64,000 nt of DNA from Asterias rubens (lineage: Eukaryota > Echinodermata > Asteroidea > Forcipulatida > Asteriidae): the NCBI RefSeq assembly GCF_902459465.1, contig NC_047076.1, positions 13,028,146 to 13,092,145 of the forward strand, written 5' to 3'. Of this stretch, positions 1 through 10,662 are shown piece by piece. The number at the start of each line of letters is the position of its first letter. Position 1 is the first letter of the stretch. A program made the translations under genes and the position numbers. Below the pieces are notes generated by a model. It had not been told where the DNA came from. It did not search any database and saw only the letters and a program-made list of their open reading frames with translations.

Positions 1-1350
1 ACAACTGACACACCCCTTCTTGTGTACAAGCACTTTTGTCAGACAAACCAGTGTTGTCCTTTCTACTGTACTTAGTCCAGTTTGTTTTTCAACTTCTTCT
101 GCCTGCCCTTCTATAACAATTTAGCTCATACCAATTAGTAAACACAACGGAAACTGTATTTATTCATAATTAATGATGATATTGTCGAAAACTAACGCCT
201 TCGCATTTAATTAGATGAGCATTGAGCCAGATAAAAGCCTTGAAAAGCTATTGTGTCCATTTTATCCTTACAAAAAATATTCGAGAGCCGATTATTGTTC
301 CCAATGGGAGCTTGTACTTTTATACAAACATTACCGAAAGGGTAAAAAATTGTGCATAAATATTAAACTATCTTTTAAAAATTGAACTACGATTCCAGTT
401 GTTTACTGCAAGAATCTTGAAAAATTGGTTTTCAGAAACTCGGGCGGTGCAGTGACTAGAGGGTTAAACTATAATGATATCATAATATTATAAGCAATTA
501 TCTTTCTCAAAAATAGTTAGTAATGGGATTGTATTGTATTGTATTGTATATTGGGTGCGTTCGTTTAGCTCCCCTGGGTCTACCCCGGTGTGTGGCGGGG
601 TTTTTTTTTCTTTCTAGGACGAACGTGGGTAATTATCTGCACACGTTCGTCCTGGGAAAAAAAAACTCCACACACCGGGGTCGACCCAGGGAAGCTAAAC
701 GAACGCACCCATTTTTGTGTCATGTTTTATTCCAAACTGGAACATACCCCCATAACCCTGGGGAGGGTAACAATATTATAACAATAATGTAGCATCATGT
801 AGCCTAGCCTTGCGATATTTCAAATAGACAAAAAAAAAGGAATCGTACAGTTTTGAAAGTGTATTTTCTTTTGGATCGAATTCCACTTCAAAATAGTGTA
901 ATTCTTGTGATGACAATTTGCTCACATGGTCATCCGTTCATTTTGTATAATTTGAAAGACTTGCTATAATTATGTTCTTACTGTTGTATTCAGTCATAGA
1001 CTCTTACATCCTAGCTCACATGACATTGGTCGCACCCTTTTTCTATTGTACACATACAAATACCCGGGAAAACAAGTTTCGATAATAGTGCAATTGTAAT
1101 AATTGCAATTTCGATAATAGCGGCACGATCTTTGATATTGCTCGTCTTTATTATAAAAGTTTATACTAATTGAACAATTATTGTTTTGAAATAAGGAAAT
1201 AAGGACCCTTTATTTTTCTGTGGTTTCATTGGCTATATATCCTTTACCTATACGTCATACTTTCGTTCTACATGTAATTGTACTTATTGGTACTTATTGG
1301 TAATAAACCAGACAAACTTCCGGGAAACTTGCCCGTGATCTTGGCCGTCT
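1..1350. other. Upstream flank of the first GPCR gene (left part of module A)
   Basis: This stretch holds no gene I can support. Bases 1-120 match 11459-11577, and about 466 onward matches 11711 onward, so it is the left part of a duplicated module whose left edge lies outside the window. Between those parts (about 121-465) the two copies differ. A foldback element sits at 553-710. The short reading frames at 523-792 and 590-781 lie in that element and are not genes. Confidence 0.7.
553..710. mobile_element. Foldback MITE-like element, present only in module A
   Basis: The 158-bp element is an almost complete inverted repeat. The left end GGGTGCGTTCGTTTAGCT is mirrored at the right end, and the arms continue inward through GGTGTGTGG and a T-run facing an A-run, to a loop of about 14 bases near 637. 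The equivalent site in module B (about 11785-11815) has only the TATTG repeat tract followed directly by the shared CATGTTTTATTCC, so the element is missing there. It has no coding capacity. A target-site duplication could not be fixed because the flank is a simple repeat. Its terminal sequences recur at 21647-21874. Confidence 0.8.
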
Positions 1351-1351
1351 G

Positions 1352-1512
1352 TATTTAAGCAGCCGCGATTAAGCGACTGACTTCATACCATAGATTGACC
1401 AACAACTTCAAGCAATCCAGATACATGTATCCTGATATTGCTGTTCGTTTGTTGAAACATTCAGTTCTAGAAAGTTGGTTTAAAGTTAAGCGGTTCTGTC
1501 TGGACAATAAAG
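1352..1512 (+). promoter_or_regulatory. TATA-like promoter and 5' UTR exon of GPCR copy A
   Basis: TATTTAAG at 1352-1359 is a TATA-like box, so transcription probably starts near 1380. A 5' untranslated exon would then run to 1512, ending at AG before the donor GTTAGT at 1513. The matching acceptor CACTTTGCAG ends at 1904, giving an intron of about 390 bp and a second exon starting at 1905, 48 bp before the ATG. The same arrangement is preserved in module B. The start site is inferred, not seen. Confidence 0.55.
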
Positions 1513-1952
1513 GTTAGTTGTTTAATTAATTAATTCAGAATTTTATGTTTGTTTTTTATTTCAAAAGAGCCTATTTGAATCAATGTGTTGTCCCTTTTCG
1601 TTAACTGTTTCCGAACTGTCTGATGGGTAATTCAAGTCAGAAGTCCAGCTATTAAATACCGAGTTTGGCACGGTCCAACTTTGGTTATCAAAGCTCACAC
1701 TGTTCCTTAATATAACACCCAGGGTAGCCTTTGTTTATATAATTATATGGATAAAATATGGACGTACCGGGATACAGTTTTTAGTTTTTTGTTTTTCGAA
1801 TAACAGACTGAGTTCAAACATATCGAGGTTGAAAGAAACCTAATTACAGAGAACATTAAATTTTTAGTTTTAACATTTAGTTTTTTTACTTTGTCACTTT
1901 GCAGATTTATAAGTGGTTTTTCTCATAAGCACAAGGATACCAAACTAAACTC

Positions 1953-3068
1953 ATGGATATCAACGACTCGGAGACAATATTAAACTCTACGGCAGTTTCA
2001 TGGACGGTCAACACAACAATGACCACAATGGCCAGCCTGTCTCTTCACAGCTATCCTGAAAGAGTCGTTGCAGGCTTTCTCTTCCTACTGATCGCGGTCA
2101 TCAACATTACCGGTAACAGCATGGTCATTCTTGCTGTCATCTTCAGCAAGAAACTCCGAACATCAACAAATGTCTTCGTGGTAAGTCTCAGCTCTGCAGA
2201 CCTGTTAGCAGGACTGGCAATGCCAATAAGTGCAGTTGCTTTACTCACCCCTGGCAACAGCTGGCCGGGGTCGACGGAAGCTCCTTGTTACATCGCAGGT
2301 TTGCTCTTGTACACAAGTTCTAGTGCCAGTCTTTTCAACCTCGCTTCCATCGCTCTCAATAGGTTGATTCTTATCAAGAGCCCAATGAAATGGTACCGTA
2401 TTCTGTACACCAAATGCAACCTCGTTATCAATGTCGTTGTCATATGGATTGTCGCCATTGCCATCATGACGGTCCCTCCACTTTTAGAAATTGGCAGCTT
2501 TGGCTACGACAAGCAGCACCATACATGTAGCGACCTCGACACCCACCTGAAGGCCAAGACGTTTGAAAGGATTCAAACTTTTGCCTCCTACCCCATCCCA
2601 TTTATCATCATCATCACCAGTTACATCATCATCTTCGTTCACGTCCGTCGTCACTTTAAGAAGCAAATAAGTAACGAAACCAACGTCACTAACCCAGGCA
2701 CAGGCTCTTCCAGTTCTGGGGTCAATCCGACCTTCCAGACGTCAGACAGCACTGCCGTCTTGCGTGCCGGTCGCCTGGATCGCCTCATTCGACAACAACT
2801 CGAGATCACCAAAAATCTCTTTATGGCAGTTTGTGCTTTCTTCATCTGCATAACCCCTTACAGCGTGGCCCTCTTCATTCCGAACAACGACCGTTTCCTG
2901 TTGTTTGGAGGTGTGGTCTTCTTGTGCAACAGCTGCGTCAACCCAATTATATACGCAGCAAAGCACCCACAGTTTAAGAAGGTTCTGCGTCTAATGCTGC
3001 GATGCAAACATTCAGAGATAGAAGAGCCGTCGGATGCCTTGAAAAAACTGACGGCTTGTTGCAAATAA
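1953..3068 (+). CDS. Class A (rhodopsin-like) orphan GPCR, copy A
   Basis: A complete 371-residue seven-helix receptor in a single coding exon. The N-terminus has sequons at N4, N11 and N20. TM1 (about 39-63) carries GNS; TM2 (75-97) carries SSADLLAGLAMP; Cys112 and Cys192 probably form the conserved disulfide. TM3 ends in NRL (136-138) instead of DRY. TM6 reads FFICITPY (296-303), so the usual Trp of CWxP is Ile. TM7 has NPIIY (330-334), followed by a Cys-rich tail. The motifs fall near the moody/Tre1, GPR84 and melatonin-receptor-like group; the ligand is unknown. The start is the ATG shared by all paralogues just after a UTR intron. The copy at 13121 differs at only three residues (T8K, L10S, I279N). 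The gene is surely a GPCR; its subfamily is uncertain. Confidence 0.93.
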   Translation: MDINDSETILNSTAVSWTVNTTMTTMASLSLHSYPERVVAGFLFLLIAVINITGNSMVILAVIFSKKLRTSTNVFVVSLSSADLLAGLAMPISAVALLTPGNSWPGSTEAPCYIAGLLLYTSSSASLFNLASIALNRLILIKSPMKWYRILYTKCNLVINVVVIWIVAIAIMTVPPLLEIGSFGYDKQHHTCSDLDTHLKAKTFERIQTFASYPIPFIIIITSYIIIFVHVRRHFKKQISNETNVTNPGTGSSSSGVNPTFQTSDSTAVLRAGRLDRLIRQQLEITKNLFMAVCAFFICITPYSVALFIPNNDRFLLFGGVVFLCNSCVNPIIYAAKHPQFKKVLRLMLRCKHSEIEEPSDALKKLTACCK

Positions 3069-4379
3069 ATCAAGAGACCAAACTTTTATCTGAAAATGTT
3101 TTTGTTACATTATTCAAGATAACCACATGAGGTTGGACGAAACATTCATAGTTTGGTGCCGCTTCAACATGATGAGACTTTGTTTGAAGCATATACGGAT
3201 TTATTTTAACATATAAGTATACATATTTTATAATCTGTTTTCCCGATACTTTCTCGGGTTCGTTGACCCCAAAAAAAACAGAAGAGGCAAATCACTCGGG
3301 TGGATTCGAGTTATCATAATGCCCTTTACATAATGGCTAAAAGCACGCAATTATACACAGACAGGAAGAAAAATGGTGAACAGAAAACTAGCCAAGCTTC
3401 TTGTTTCAGGCCAGTGCCAATACGTGTTCTGTATGGAGTACTTTTAGTAAACAATGTATTATGGATGCGGTTGTTTGGTTACGCGTTATTAACAGAATTA
3501 TCATAACTAAACTTCAGATCTCCTAGTTGTTTCATGCCAATGCACGTACCAAAATGGGCATACATCCGTTCTGTATTACGGAGTTCTAGTAAACAATGCA
3601 CAGATTATAAATACTTTGTTGTTTGATTATGAGTGGTTAGTTACAGATCATGTTATGTTATTATTCAGAATTATCATATGAACACATTTAATCAGATATT
3701 CTTAATGTCTTTTTACTGCAGGCTAACGGTTTTGTTTATTTTGTTACATAGCCTACTATTGACTTTAAATATGAATGCATTCTCTTTTATTTTAAGCTCT
3801 GTGATTTTTGTTTTGGCAGCTATTTACTGTCTCCATGAATTAGGGGGCCTACAGGTGTAATTCAAATTATGGAACTATCATGAGGAAGTAACTTCATCTG
3901 TTGCATTACTGTTTTGATTTTTTGATTTTTTTCTATTGTTTAGTTATTAAAAAACATCTGAAGTTTATGTTATGTTTATGTTAGTTGTCATACTTTAAAT
4001 CCATAGCTTGGGTTCAAATCCGTTATGTGTACATACGAAACACTACAAACAAGGAAATACCTTAGGCCTAATATCAAACTTATTTGTACAATTTCCCCCG
4101 AATTTCAACGTTTTCATAAAATGGTGACAGTGCGTTCATTTTTGACTGTCCTAACAAACCCTATACTGTCACCTCATTCTGGGTATAACTTTGCTATTCA
4201 TACTTCTTATCTGTCTGCCTTTTGTAAAATCTAGATGTACCCATGGTGCTCTTTATTATACCTTTCCTCTTGATGGTTTCAGTTAAATGTTTATAAAGGT
4301 TTTTAGGGCTTTATCATGTTTGTATTTTTGTGTGAATTGTCAAATAAAAAAACCACAATAAACTATTTTAAACAAAAAT
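3069..4379 (+). other. 3' flank of GPCR copy A
   Basis: Up to about 3964 this matches the 3' flank of the third receptor (14237-15124), with scattered substitutions and small indels. From about 3966 to 4379 it instead resembles the sequence after the second receptor (about 10255-10440) and 11581-11700. It is therefore a patchwork of old 3' flanks. Reading frames at 3300, 3633 and 4025 have no family features and are not called. AATAAA-like signals near 4341-4360 could serve a transcript end, but that is a guess. Confidence 0.5.
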
Positions 4380-5109
4380 TTGTGAGTCACTGCTCATAGT
4401 CTCTCCAATTTATATTGGTATCACCATTTCATATAATGCGCTATATAAATGGAAATTATTATTATTATTATTATTTGATTCATAATGGATGAAACGTACT
4501 GCATATCGTTTGCTCAGTATACTCCCCTTGGTTCATAGCCACCAAGTGTTTCTAGAAAAGAAACTTTGAAAAGATATAAATGTCCCACTTCTTCTAGATC
4601 CCTTCCCTATAATCCTTTGCCCCTCTTTTTACTGGATATGTTGTTTGAACCTGGTTATGCCTCTGAAGAATGTCCGGTTTTAATCGAAAGCGGAGGCCGT
4701 CCATAAAGGAATAAGTACATATATTCCTCCATGGGCCATCTACCCTACTCATTTTATTCACAATGTCGTACACCGAGTTGGGTTTTTAATGTTAACTTTA
4801 AAACCGTCTATTTCCTTATACGTCTATAAAAAGTACTTGGCAAACAACTCTTCAAACATTCCAACTTAACAAAACTTCAAGGTTTTTTACCAAAGTACCC
4901 TGGAAAACAAGGTTTGTCCAAATAAACAAGTTCAAACTGGGTTTCGATTCTTTTATTAGAGTACATGTATACATAATACGCCTATATGATTCTTTAGTGA
5001 CTCGCATTCCTTCTATACAGTATTATTATTCTCACCTTTCGAAATGTTCTCCAGGCTTATTTGCATATATTTTGTTACCACCAAGCCTTTTGGTAGTTTT
5101 TCAAAGCAA

Positions 5110-5795
5110 AACCATGGGACATGCTAAATGATTCTGAACCTGCTAGTGACGTTGACTGTATAATACGCGAACGATCGGCAACGGTAAATCTGAGGAAATG
5201 TTGTTGTGATTTGGTGCGGGCCACAAACGTGGTATAAAATAATTAGCTGTGGTGTTGTCTGAAAAGGGGTTAGCTGTTTTTATGTTATGCGGTCATAACT
5301 TCTGTTTTTAGAAAGAGAAAGTCAGCTTAATTAGTTCTGGGCATGGAGGACCTAGGGCTTCCGATCCATACGTTCTTCTTCTAAATTTGAATCTGAACTA
5401 TGCAGTCGGCAAAGCGTCTAAATGGAATCATGGCTGCCAAACCTTGGGAAATACTGAATGTCACCTGCCAGTGACGTTGATTGTATCAATACGCGAACAA
5501 TCGACAGCCAGAAGACTGATTTCATGTATTTGAGTAAAACTTACTATTGCACTCAAAGTTAATGCCGAGGCAATGTTGCTTCGATGTTGTTGACTTCAAA
5601 CGTTGTGTAAAAGTTGAGCTGTGGTGTGGTTTGACAAAGGCAAGGTGTTTTTGTAGGCAATGCAGTCCTGGACTGTTTCGAAAGATCGAAAGAGAACAAC
5701 CAGCTTAGGATGTTGGGCATGGGTGACCTAGAGCTTACATTCCAAAATTTTCTTCTGAACTTGAATTGGAATTATGTAGTAGGCAAAGCATTTCA
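5110..5795 (+). repeat. Old imperfect tandem repeat inside the duplicated unit
   Basis: Two related blocks of about 310-350 bp follow each other (about 5130-5425 and 5445-5795). Shared landmarks in the same order are CCAGTGACGTTGA/CTAGTGACGTTGA, TACGCGAACRATCG, AGCTGTGGTGTTG/TGTGG, GGGCATGGRKGACCTAG and a TTCTTCT-TTGAAT stretch. The blocks are far more diverged than the 2,461-bp units, so this duplication is older. The pair occurs again at about 7571-8256. Confidence 0.65.
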
Positions 5796-6106
5796 TTTCA
5801 TTTCAAAATGTTATATTAAATAGAACATGAATCGCAGCCAAAAGCTGAATTACTCATGGTTTACAATTAAAACAGCGACAAAGAAAAAAGAGAAGAAAAA
5901 AAATTAATTTGCATTAGCACCGTATTGAATCTTCACACAAACTTGTTGTAAAGAAGACAAGGAAGAAGTTTCCGTTTTAGACGTGGGAGAACACAAATCC
6001 TATTCATAAGGAAAACCCAAGGAGCCAGGTAGGGACCGAAAACCCCAAATCAAGATCCAAGACTCCGGTTCGGGAATCGAACCGGGGTTCAGTGGGCATG
6101 CATAAA
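5788..6106 (-). mobile_element. tRNA-derived SINE, reverse orientation
   Basis: On the - strand a Pol III B-box-like GGTTCGATTCC lies near 6067-6085. It is followed by an unrelated body of about 250 bp and a tail ending in repeated GAAAT units at 5788-5805. A tRNA-like head, body and short A/T-rich repeat tail is SINE architecture. The same element is carried along in the second tandem unit at about 8249-8567. The A-box end is degraded and I could not set the 5' boundary exactly. Confidence 0.5.
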
Positions 6107-6481
6107 CTATGGGGAAACTGAGTTTTGCTTAATGGTAAAACGACCTCAGCTCAAATACACCAGCTGTGGTAGGGATACCAACTTTGGTAAGAAAGCCCAC
6201 ACATACCATTCCCTTTTCGAATAAAACCCATATTGTTTCCATTTTTATAACTATAATAAAAACTAAAAAGTTGTTAATTTCAGACATGACCGTTTTTAGC
6301 GTGACATAAAGTCTTGTGTTTCACTTTGTGCCTCTCGGATTAAACTATACTTGACACATCTCGTAGTTGAAATACAAGAAACAACAAGTATTTGTACTAC
6401 AAAATTCTCCACATAACTTCCTTACAATTTTTTATTTTTCAAGGAGTTTTCTCAACTGAGAACAATGACTGTGAACACAAA

Positions 6482-6946
6482 ATGGATATCAACGAGACAA
6501 CTTCAAACTCTACGACTGTTTCATGGCTGCCGAACACAACAATGACTACAACGAGTATCTCGGCTGTCCATAGCTATCCTGTAAGAGTCGTCTTGGGTGT
6601 TTGCTTCATCCTGATATCGGTCACTAGCATTACTGGTAATAGCATGGTCATTCTTGCTGTCATATTCAGCAAGAAACTCCGAACATCAACTAATGTCTTC
6701 GTGGTAAGCCTCAGCTCTGCAGACCTTATGACAGGCCTGGCAATGCCAATGAGTGCAGTTGCGCTGATCTCCCCTGGTAATAGCTGGCCGTGGTCGACGG
6801 AAGCTCCTTGTTACAACGCAGGCTTGCTTCTATACACAATTTGTGAGTCACTGCTCATAGTCTCTCCAATTTATATTGGTATCACCATTTCATATAATGC
6901 GCTATATAAATGGAAATTATTATTATTATTATTATTTGATTCATAA
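6482..6946 (+). pseudogene. Truncated GPCR, cut in TM3 by a tandem-duplication breakpoint
   Basis: From the ATG at 6482 the sequence equals the intact receptor at 8943 through the start of TM3 (LLLYT). At about 6839 it jumps into the start of the next duplicated unit. The frame then runs through 35 codons of unrelated sequence, including an ATT-repeat-encoded Leu run, and stops at 6946. The product (154 residues) would hold TM1, TM2 and only the beginning of TM3, so it cannot be a normal receptor. Its upstream region is intact and may still be transcribed. A frame extending upstream to 6392 reads through the putative UTR-intron acceptor and is not the likely start. Confidence 0.9.
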
Positions 6947-9301
6947 TGGATGAAACGTACTGCATATCGTTTGCTCAGTATACTCCCCTTGGTTCATAGC
7001 CACCAAGTGTTTCTAGAAAAGAAACTTTGAAAAGATATAAATGTCCCACTTCTTCTAGATCCCTTCCCTATAATCCTTTGCCCCTCTTTTTACTGGATAT
7101 GTTGTTTGAACCTGGTTATGCCTCTGAAGAATGTCCGGTTTTAATCGAAAGCGGAGGCCGTCCATAAAGGAATAAGTACATATATTCCTCCATGGGCCAT
7201 CTACCCTACTCATTTTATTCACAATGTCGTACACCGAGTTGGGTTTTTAATGTTAACTTTAAAACCGTCTATTTCCTTATACGTCTATAAAAAGTACTTG
7301 GCAAACAACTCTTCAAACATTCCAACTTAACAAAACTTCAAGGTTTTTTACCAAAGTACCCTGGAAAACAAGGTTTGTCCAAATAAACAAGTTCAAACTG
7401 GGTTTCGATTCTTTTATTAGAGTACATGTATACATAATACGCCTATATGATTCTTTAGTGACTCGCATTCCTTCTATACAGTATTATTATTCTCACCTTT
7501 CGAAATGTTCTCCAGGCTTATTTGCATATATTTTGTTACCACCAAGCCTTTTGGTAGTTTTTCAAAGCAAAACCATGGGACATGCTAAATGATTCTGAAC
7601 CTGCTAGTGACGTTGACTGTATAATACGCGAACGATCGGCAACGGTAAATCTGAGGAAATGTTGTTGTGATTTGGTGCGGGCCACAAACGTGGTATAAAA
7701 TAATTAGCTGTGGTGTTGTCTGAAAAGGGGTTAGCTGTTTTTATGTTATGCGGTCATAACTTCTGTTTTTAGAAAGAGAAAGTCAGCTTAATTAGTTCTG
7801 GGCATGGAGGACCTAGGGCTTCCGATCCATACGTTCTTCTTCTAAATTTGAATCTGAACTATGCAGTCGGCAAAGCGTCTAAATGGAATCATGGCTGCCA
7901 AACCTTGGGAAATACTGAATGTCACCTGCCAGTGACGTTGATTGTATCAATACGCGAACAATCGACAGCCAGAAGACTGATTTCATGTATTTGAGTAAAA
8001 CTTACTATTGCACTCAACGTTAATGCCGAGGCAATGTTGCTTCGATGTTGTTGACTTCAAACGTTGTGTAAAAGTTGAGCTGTGGTGTGGTTTGACAAAG
8101 GCAAGGTGTTTTTGTAGGCAATGCAGTCCTGGACTGTTTCGAAAGATCGAAAGAGAACAACCAGCTTAGGATGTTGGGCATGGGTGACCTAGAGCTTACA
8201 TTCCAAAATTTTCTTCTGAACTTGAATTGGAATTATGTAGTAGGCAAAGCATTTCATTTCATTTCAAAATGTTATATTAAATAGAACATGAATCGCAGCC
8301 AAAAGCTGAATTACTCATGGTTTACAATTAAAACAGCGACAAAGAAAAAAGAGAAGAAAAAAAATTAATTTGCATTAGCACCGTATTGAATCTTCACACA
8401 AACTTTTTGTAAAGAAGACAAGGAAGAAGTTTCCGTTTTAGACGTGGGAGAACACAAATCCTATTCATAAGGAAAACCCAAGGAGCCAGGTAGGGACCGA
8501 AAACCCCAAATCAAGATCCAAGACTCCGGTTCGGGAATCGAACCGGGGTTCAGTGGGCATGCATAAACTATGGGGAAACTGAGTTTTGCTTAATGGTAAA
8601 ACGACCTCAGCTCAAATACACCAGCTGTGGTAGGGATACCAACTTTGGTAAGAAAGCCCACACATACCATTCCCTTTTCGAATAAAACCCATATTGTTTC
8701 CATTTTTATAACTATAATAAAAACTAAAAAGTTGTTAATTTCAGACATGACCGTTTTTAGCGTGACATAAAGTCTTGTGTTTCACTTTGTGCCTCTCGGA
8801 TTAAACTATACTTGACACATCTCGTAGTTGAAATACAAGAAACAACAAGTATTTGTACTACAAAATTCTCCACATAACTTCCTTACAATTTTTTATTTTT
8901 CAAGGAGTTTTCTCAACTGAGAACAATGACTGTGAACACAAAATGGATATCAACGAGACAACTTCAAACTCTACGACTGTTTCATGGCTGCCGAACACAA
9001 CAATGACTACAACGAGTATCTCGGCTGTCCATAGCTATCCTGTAAGAGTCGTCTTGGGTGTTTGCTTCATCCTGATATCGGTCACTAGCATTACTGGTAA
9101 TAGCATGGTCATTCTTGCTGTCATATTCAGCAAGAAACTCCGAACATCAACTAATGTCTTCGTGGTAAGCCTCAGCTCTGCAGACCTTATGACAGGCCTG
9201 GCAATGCCAATGAGTGCAGTTGCGCTGATCTCCCCTGGTAATAGCTGGCCGTGGTCGACGGAAGCTCCTTGTTACAACGCAGGCTTGCTTCTATACACAA
9301 G
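6841..9301 (+). repeat. 2,461-bp tandem duplication, unit 2
   Basis: This is the second copy of 4380-6840, with the same internal repeat (about 7571-8256) and SINE (about 8249-8567). It ends inside TM3 of the intact receptor at about 9300, where sequence continues into the rest of that gene. The duplicated segment therefore ran from an intergenic site to mid-gene, leaving unit 2 with the working gene and unit 1 with a fragment. The junction shares only two or three bases (CAA/AA) with the parent ends, which suggests end-joining or replication slippage rather than recombination between long repeats. Confidence 0.9.
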
Positions 9302-10079
9302 TGCCTGTGCCAGTCTCTACAACCTCGCTTCCATCGCTCTCAATAGGTTGATTCTTATCAAGAGTCCTATGAAATGGTACCGTATTCTGTACACCAAATG
9401 CAACCTCGTTATTAATGTCGTGATCATATGGATTGTAGCATTTGCTATTCTGATAGTCCCTCCTCTTTGCGGCATTGGTGACTATGGCTACGGTAAGAAG
9501 CAGCACACGTGCTCAAACCTGGAGACCCACCCGAAGGCCAAAATGTTTGAAAGGATTCAACTCTTCGCCGGTTACCCCCTCCCATTAATCATCATCATAA
9601 CCAGCTATGTCATGATATTCTATCACGTCCGTCGCCACTTCAAGAAGCAGATGGATGCGGCAACTGACACTAAGCACGAGTCTCTCGGCTCCGGGGACAA
9701 CCCGACCTTCCAGAGGTCCGGGGACAACCCGACCTTCCAGAGGTCAGACAGCACTGTCGTCATATGTGCCGAACGCCGGGATCGGCTCAATCGACAACAA
9801 CTCGAGATCACCAAAAATCTCTTCATTACAGTCTGTGCTTTCTTCATCTGTATAACCCCTTACGCAGTGGCCCTTTACTTCCCGAACAACGAGAGTTTCC
9901 TGGTGATCGGTGGTGTGGTATTCCTCAGCAACAGCTTCCTCAACCCAATAATATACGCAGCAAAACACCCGCAGTTTAAGAGGGTTCTGCGTCTGATCCT
10001 GCGATGTAAATACTCAGAGATAGAAGAGCCGTCGGATACCATCAAATACTTGACAGCCAAATGCTGTTGCAAATCATAA
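8943..10079 (+). CDS. Class A orphan GPCR, diverged paralogue in the cluster
   Basis: A complete 378-residue receptor. The chosen start at 8943 matches the MDIN start of its neighbours; an in-frame ATG at 8853 would add 30 residues but lies before a likely acceptor (TTTTTCAAG, ending at about 8904). All seven helices are present, with the same special motifs: NRL after TM3, FFICITPY in TM6 and NPIIY in TM7, plus paired Cys in the TM3 start and ECL2. It differs clearly from the copies at 1953 and 13121 in the N-terminus, ECL2, TM4-TM5 and C-tail, which ends in a Cys cluster (CCCKS) that could be palmitoylated. The third intracellular loop contains an in-frame 27-bp tandem duplication. Membrane receptor; ligand unknown. 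Confidence 0.92.
   Translation: MDINETTSNSTTVSWLPNTTMTTTSISAVHSYPVRVVLGVCFILISVTSITGNSMVILAVIFSKKLRTSTNVFVVSLSSADLMTGLAMPMSAVALISPGNSWPWSTEAPCYNAGLLLYTSACASLYNLASIALNRLILIKSPMKWYRILYTKCNLVINVVIIWIVAFAILIVPPLCGIGDYGYGKKQHTCSNLETHPKAKMFERIQLFAGYPLPLIIIITSYVMIFYHVRRHFKKQMDAATDTKHESLGSGDNPTFQRSGDNPTFQRSDSTVVICAERRDRLNRQQLEITKNLFITVCAFFICITPYAVALYFPNNESFLVIGGVVFLSNSFLNPIIYAAKHPQFKRVLRLILRCKYSEIEEPSDTIKYLTAKCCCKS
9690..9743 (+). repeat. In-frame 27-bp tandem duplication in the GPCR third intracellular loop
   Basis: Two identical 27-bp units (9690-9716 and 9717-9743) encode SGDNPTFQR twice. The other receptors have one related unit (GVNPTFQTS), so this is a lineage-specific expansion that keeps the frame in the G-protein- and arrestin-facing loop. 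Confidence 0.92.
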
Positions 10080-10662
10080 ATAATTGAGAGGTCAGGATAA
10101 ACAGAAGCTGGAATTTTTTGTTTGCTTTGTTATTATTGAAAATAATCACAATGAGGTTACTAGATGAAACATTGGTCTGTACCGCTTAAAAAGCTGGTAC
10201 CCTGGTTTGGGGAATCAGTCCAAAAACGAGCAAGGCCAGTTTTGTACGTTTGTGTATAAGTTTTCATACTTTATATCCATAGCTCAGTTCGAGTTCAAAG
10301 CATTTGTTTATAAAATAGTGCCTAACAATATTACTATATAGGAGAAATACTGATCAAAGTTATTGGTACAATTTTGCCCGGTTTTAAACGTATTCATGAA
10401 CAGCATGCTTAACCAAGATGGCAGTACATGTTATATTAATGTTTCGTTTAAAGGTGTGAGGTTTGTTATTATGTAATAACTATTTTATATTAAATACAAT
10501 TTATCGGAAACAACCGAATGCTTCTGTGCTTAATCAAGGGTACCGCATTCAACTATTTCTGTGACGTCACTCTATTGATGAAAGTGTAGATTATTTTTAA
10601 GAATCTACACTTAACTGTAAATTTGTAATGAATGCATACACTCAATGGGAGACTTTTTGAAA
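10080..10662 (+). other. 3' flank of the diverged GPCR
   Basis: Non-coding sequence following the second receptor. Part of it (about 10255-10440) resembles 3985-4135 downstream of copy A. A short perfect hairpin (AGTGTAGATT facing AATCTACACT) lies near 10579-10608. I see no other gene. Confidence 0.5.

Larger units (their letters stand above)
4380..6840 (+). repeat. 2,461-bp tandem duplication, unit 1
   Basis: The unit starts with TTGTGAGTCACTGCTCATAG at about 4380 and repeats directly at about 6841. It carries a SINE-like tail (GCGCTATATAAAT plus ATT repeats, 4438-4475), an imperfect internal repeat, a SINE, and the 5' half of a GPCR gene. The next unit has the same order at a constant offset of 2,461. 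Reading both copies I saw two substitutions (5557/8018 and 5945/8406), so the duplication is very recent or an assembly artefact. Confidence 0.9.

Noticed and set aside
523-792. Two overlapping frames near the left end
   Set aside because: They lie in the foldback element at 553-710 and vanish in module B, where the element is absent.
6392-6481. Upstream extension of the GPCR frames (30 residues; same at 8853-8942)
   Set aside because: A likely UTR-intron acceptor lies within it, and the neighbouring receptors begin at the conserved MDIN methionine.
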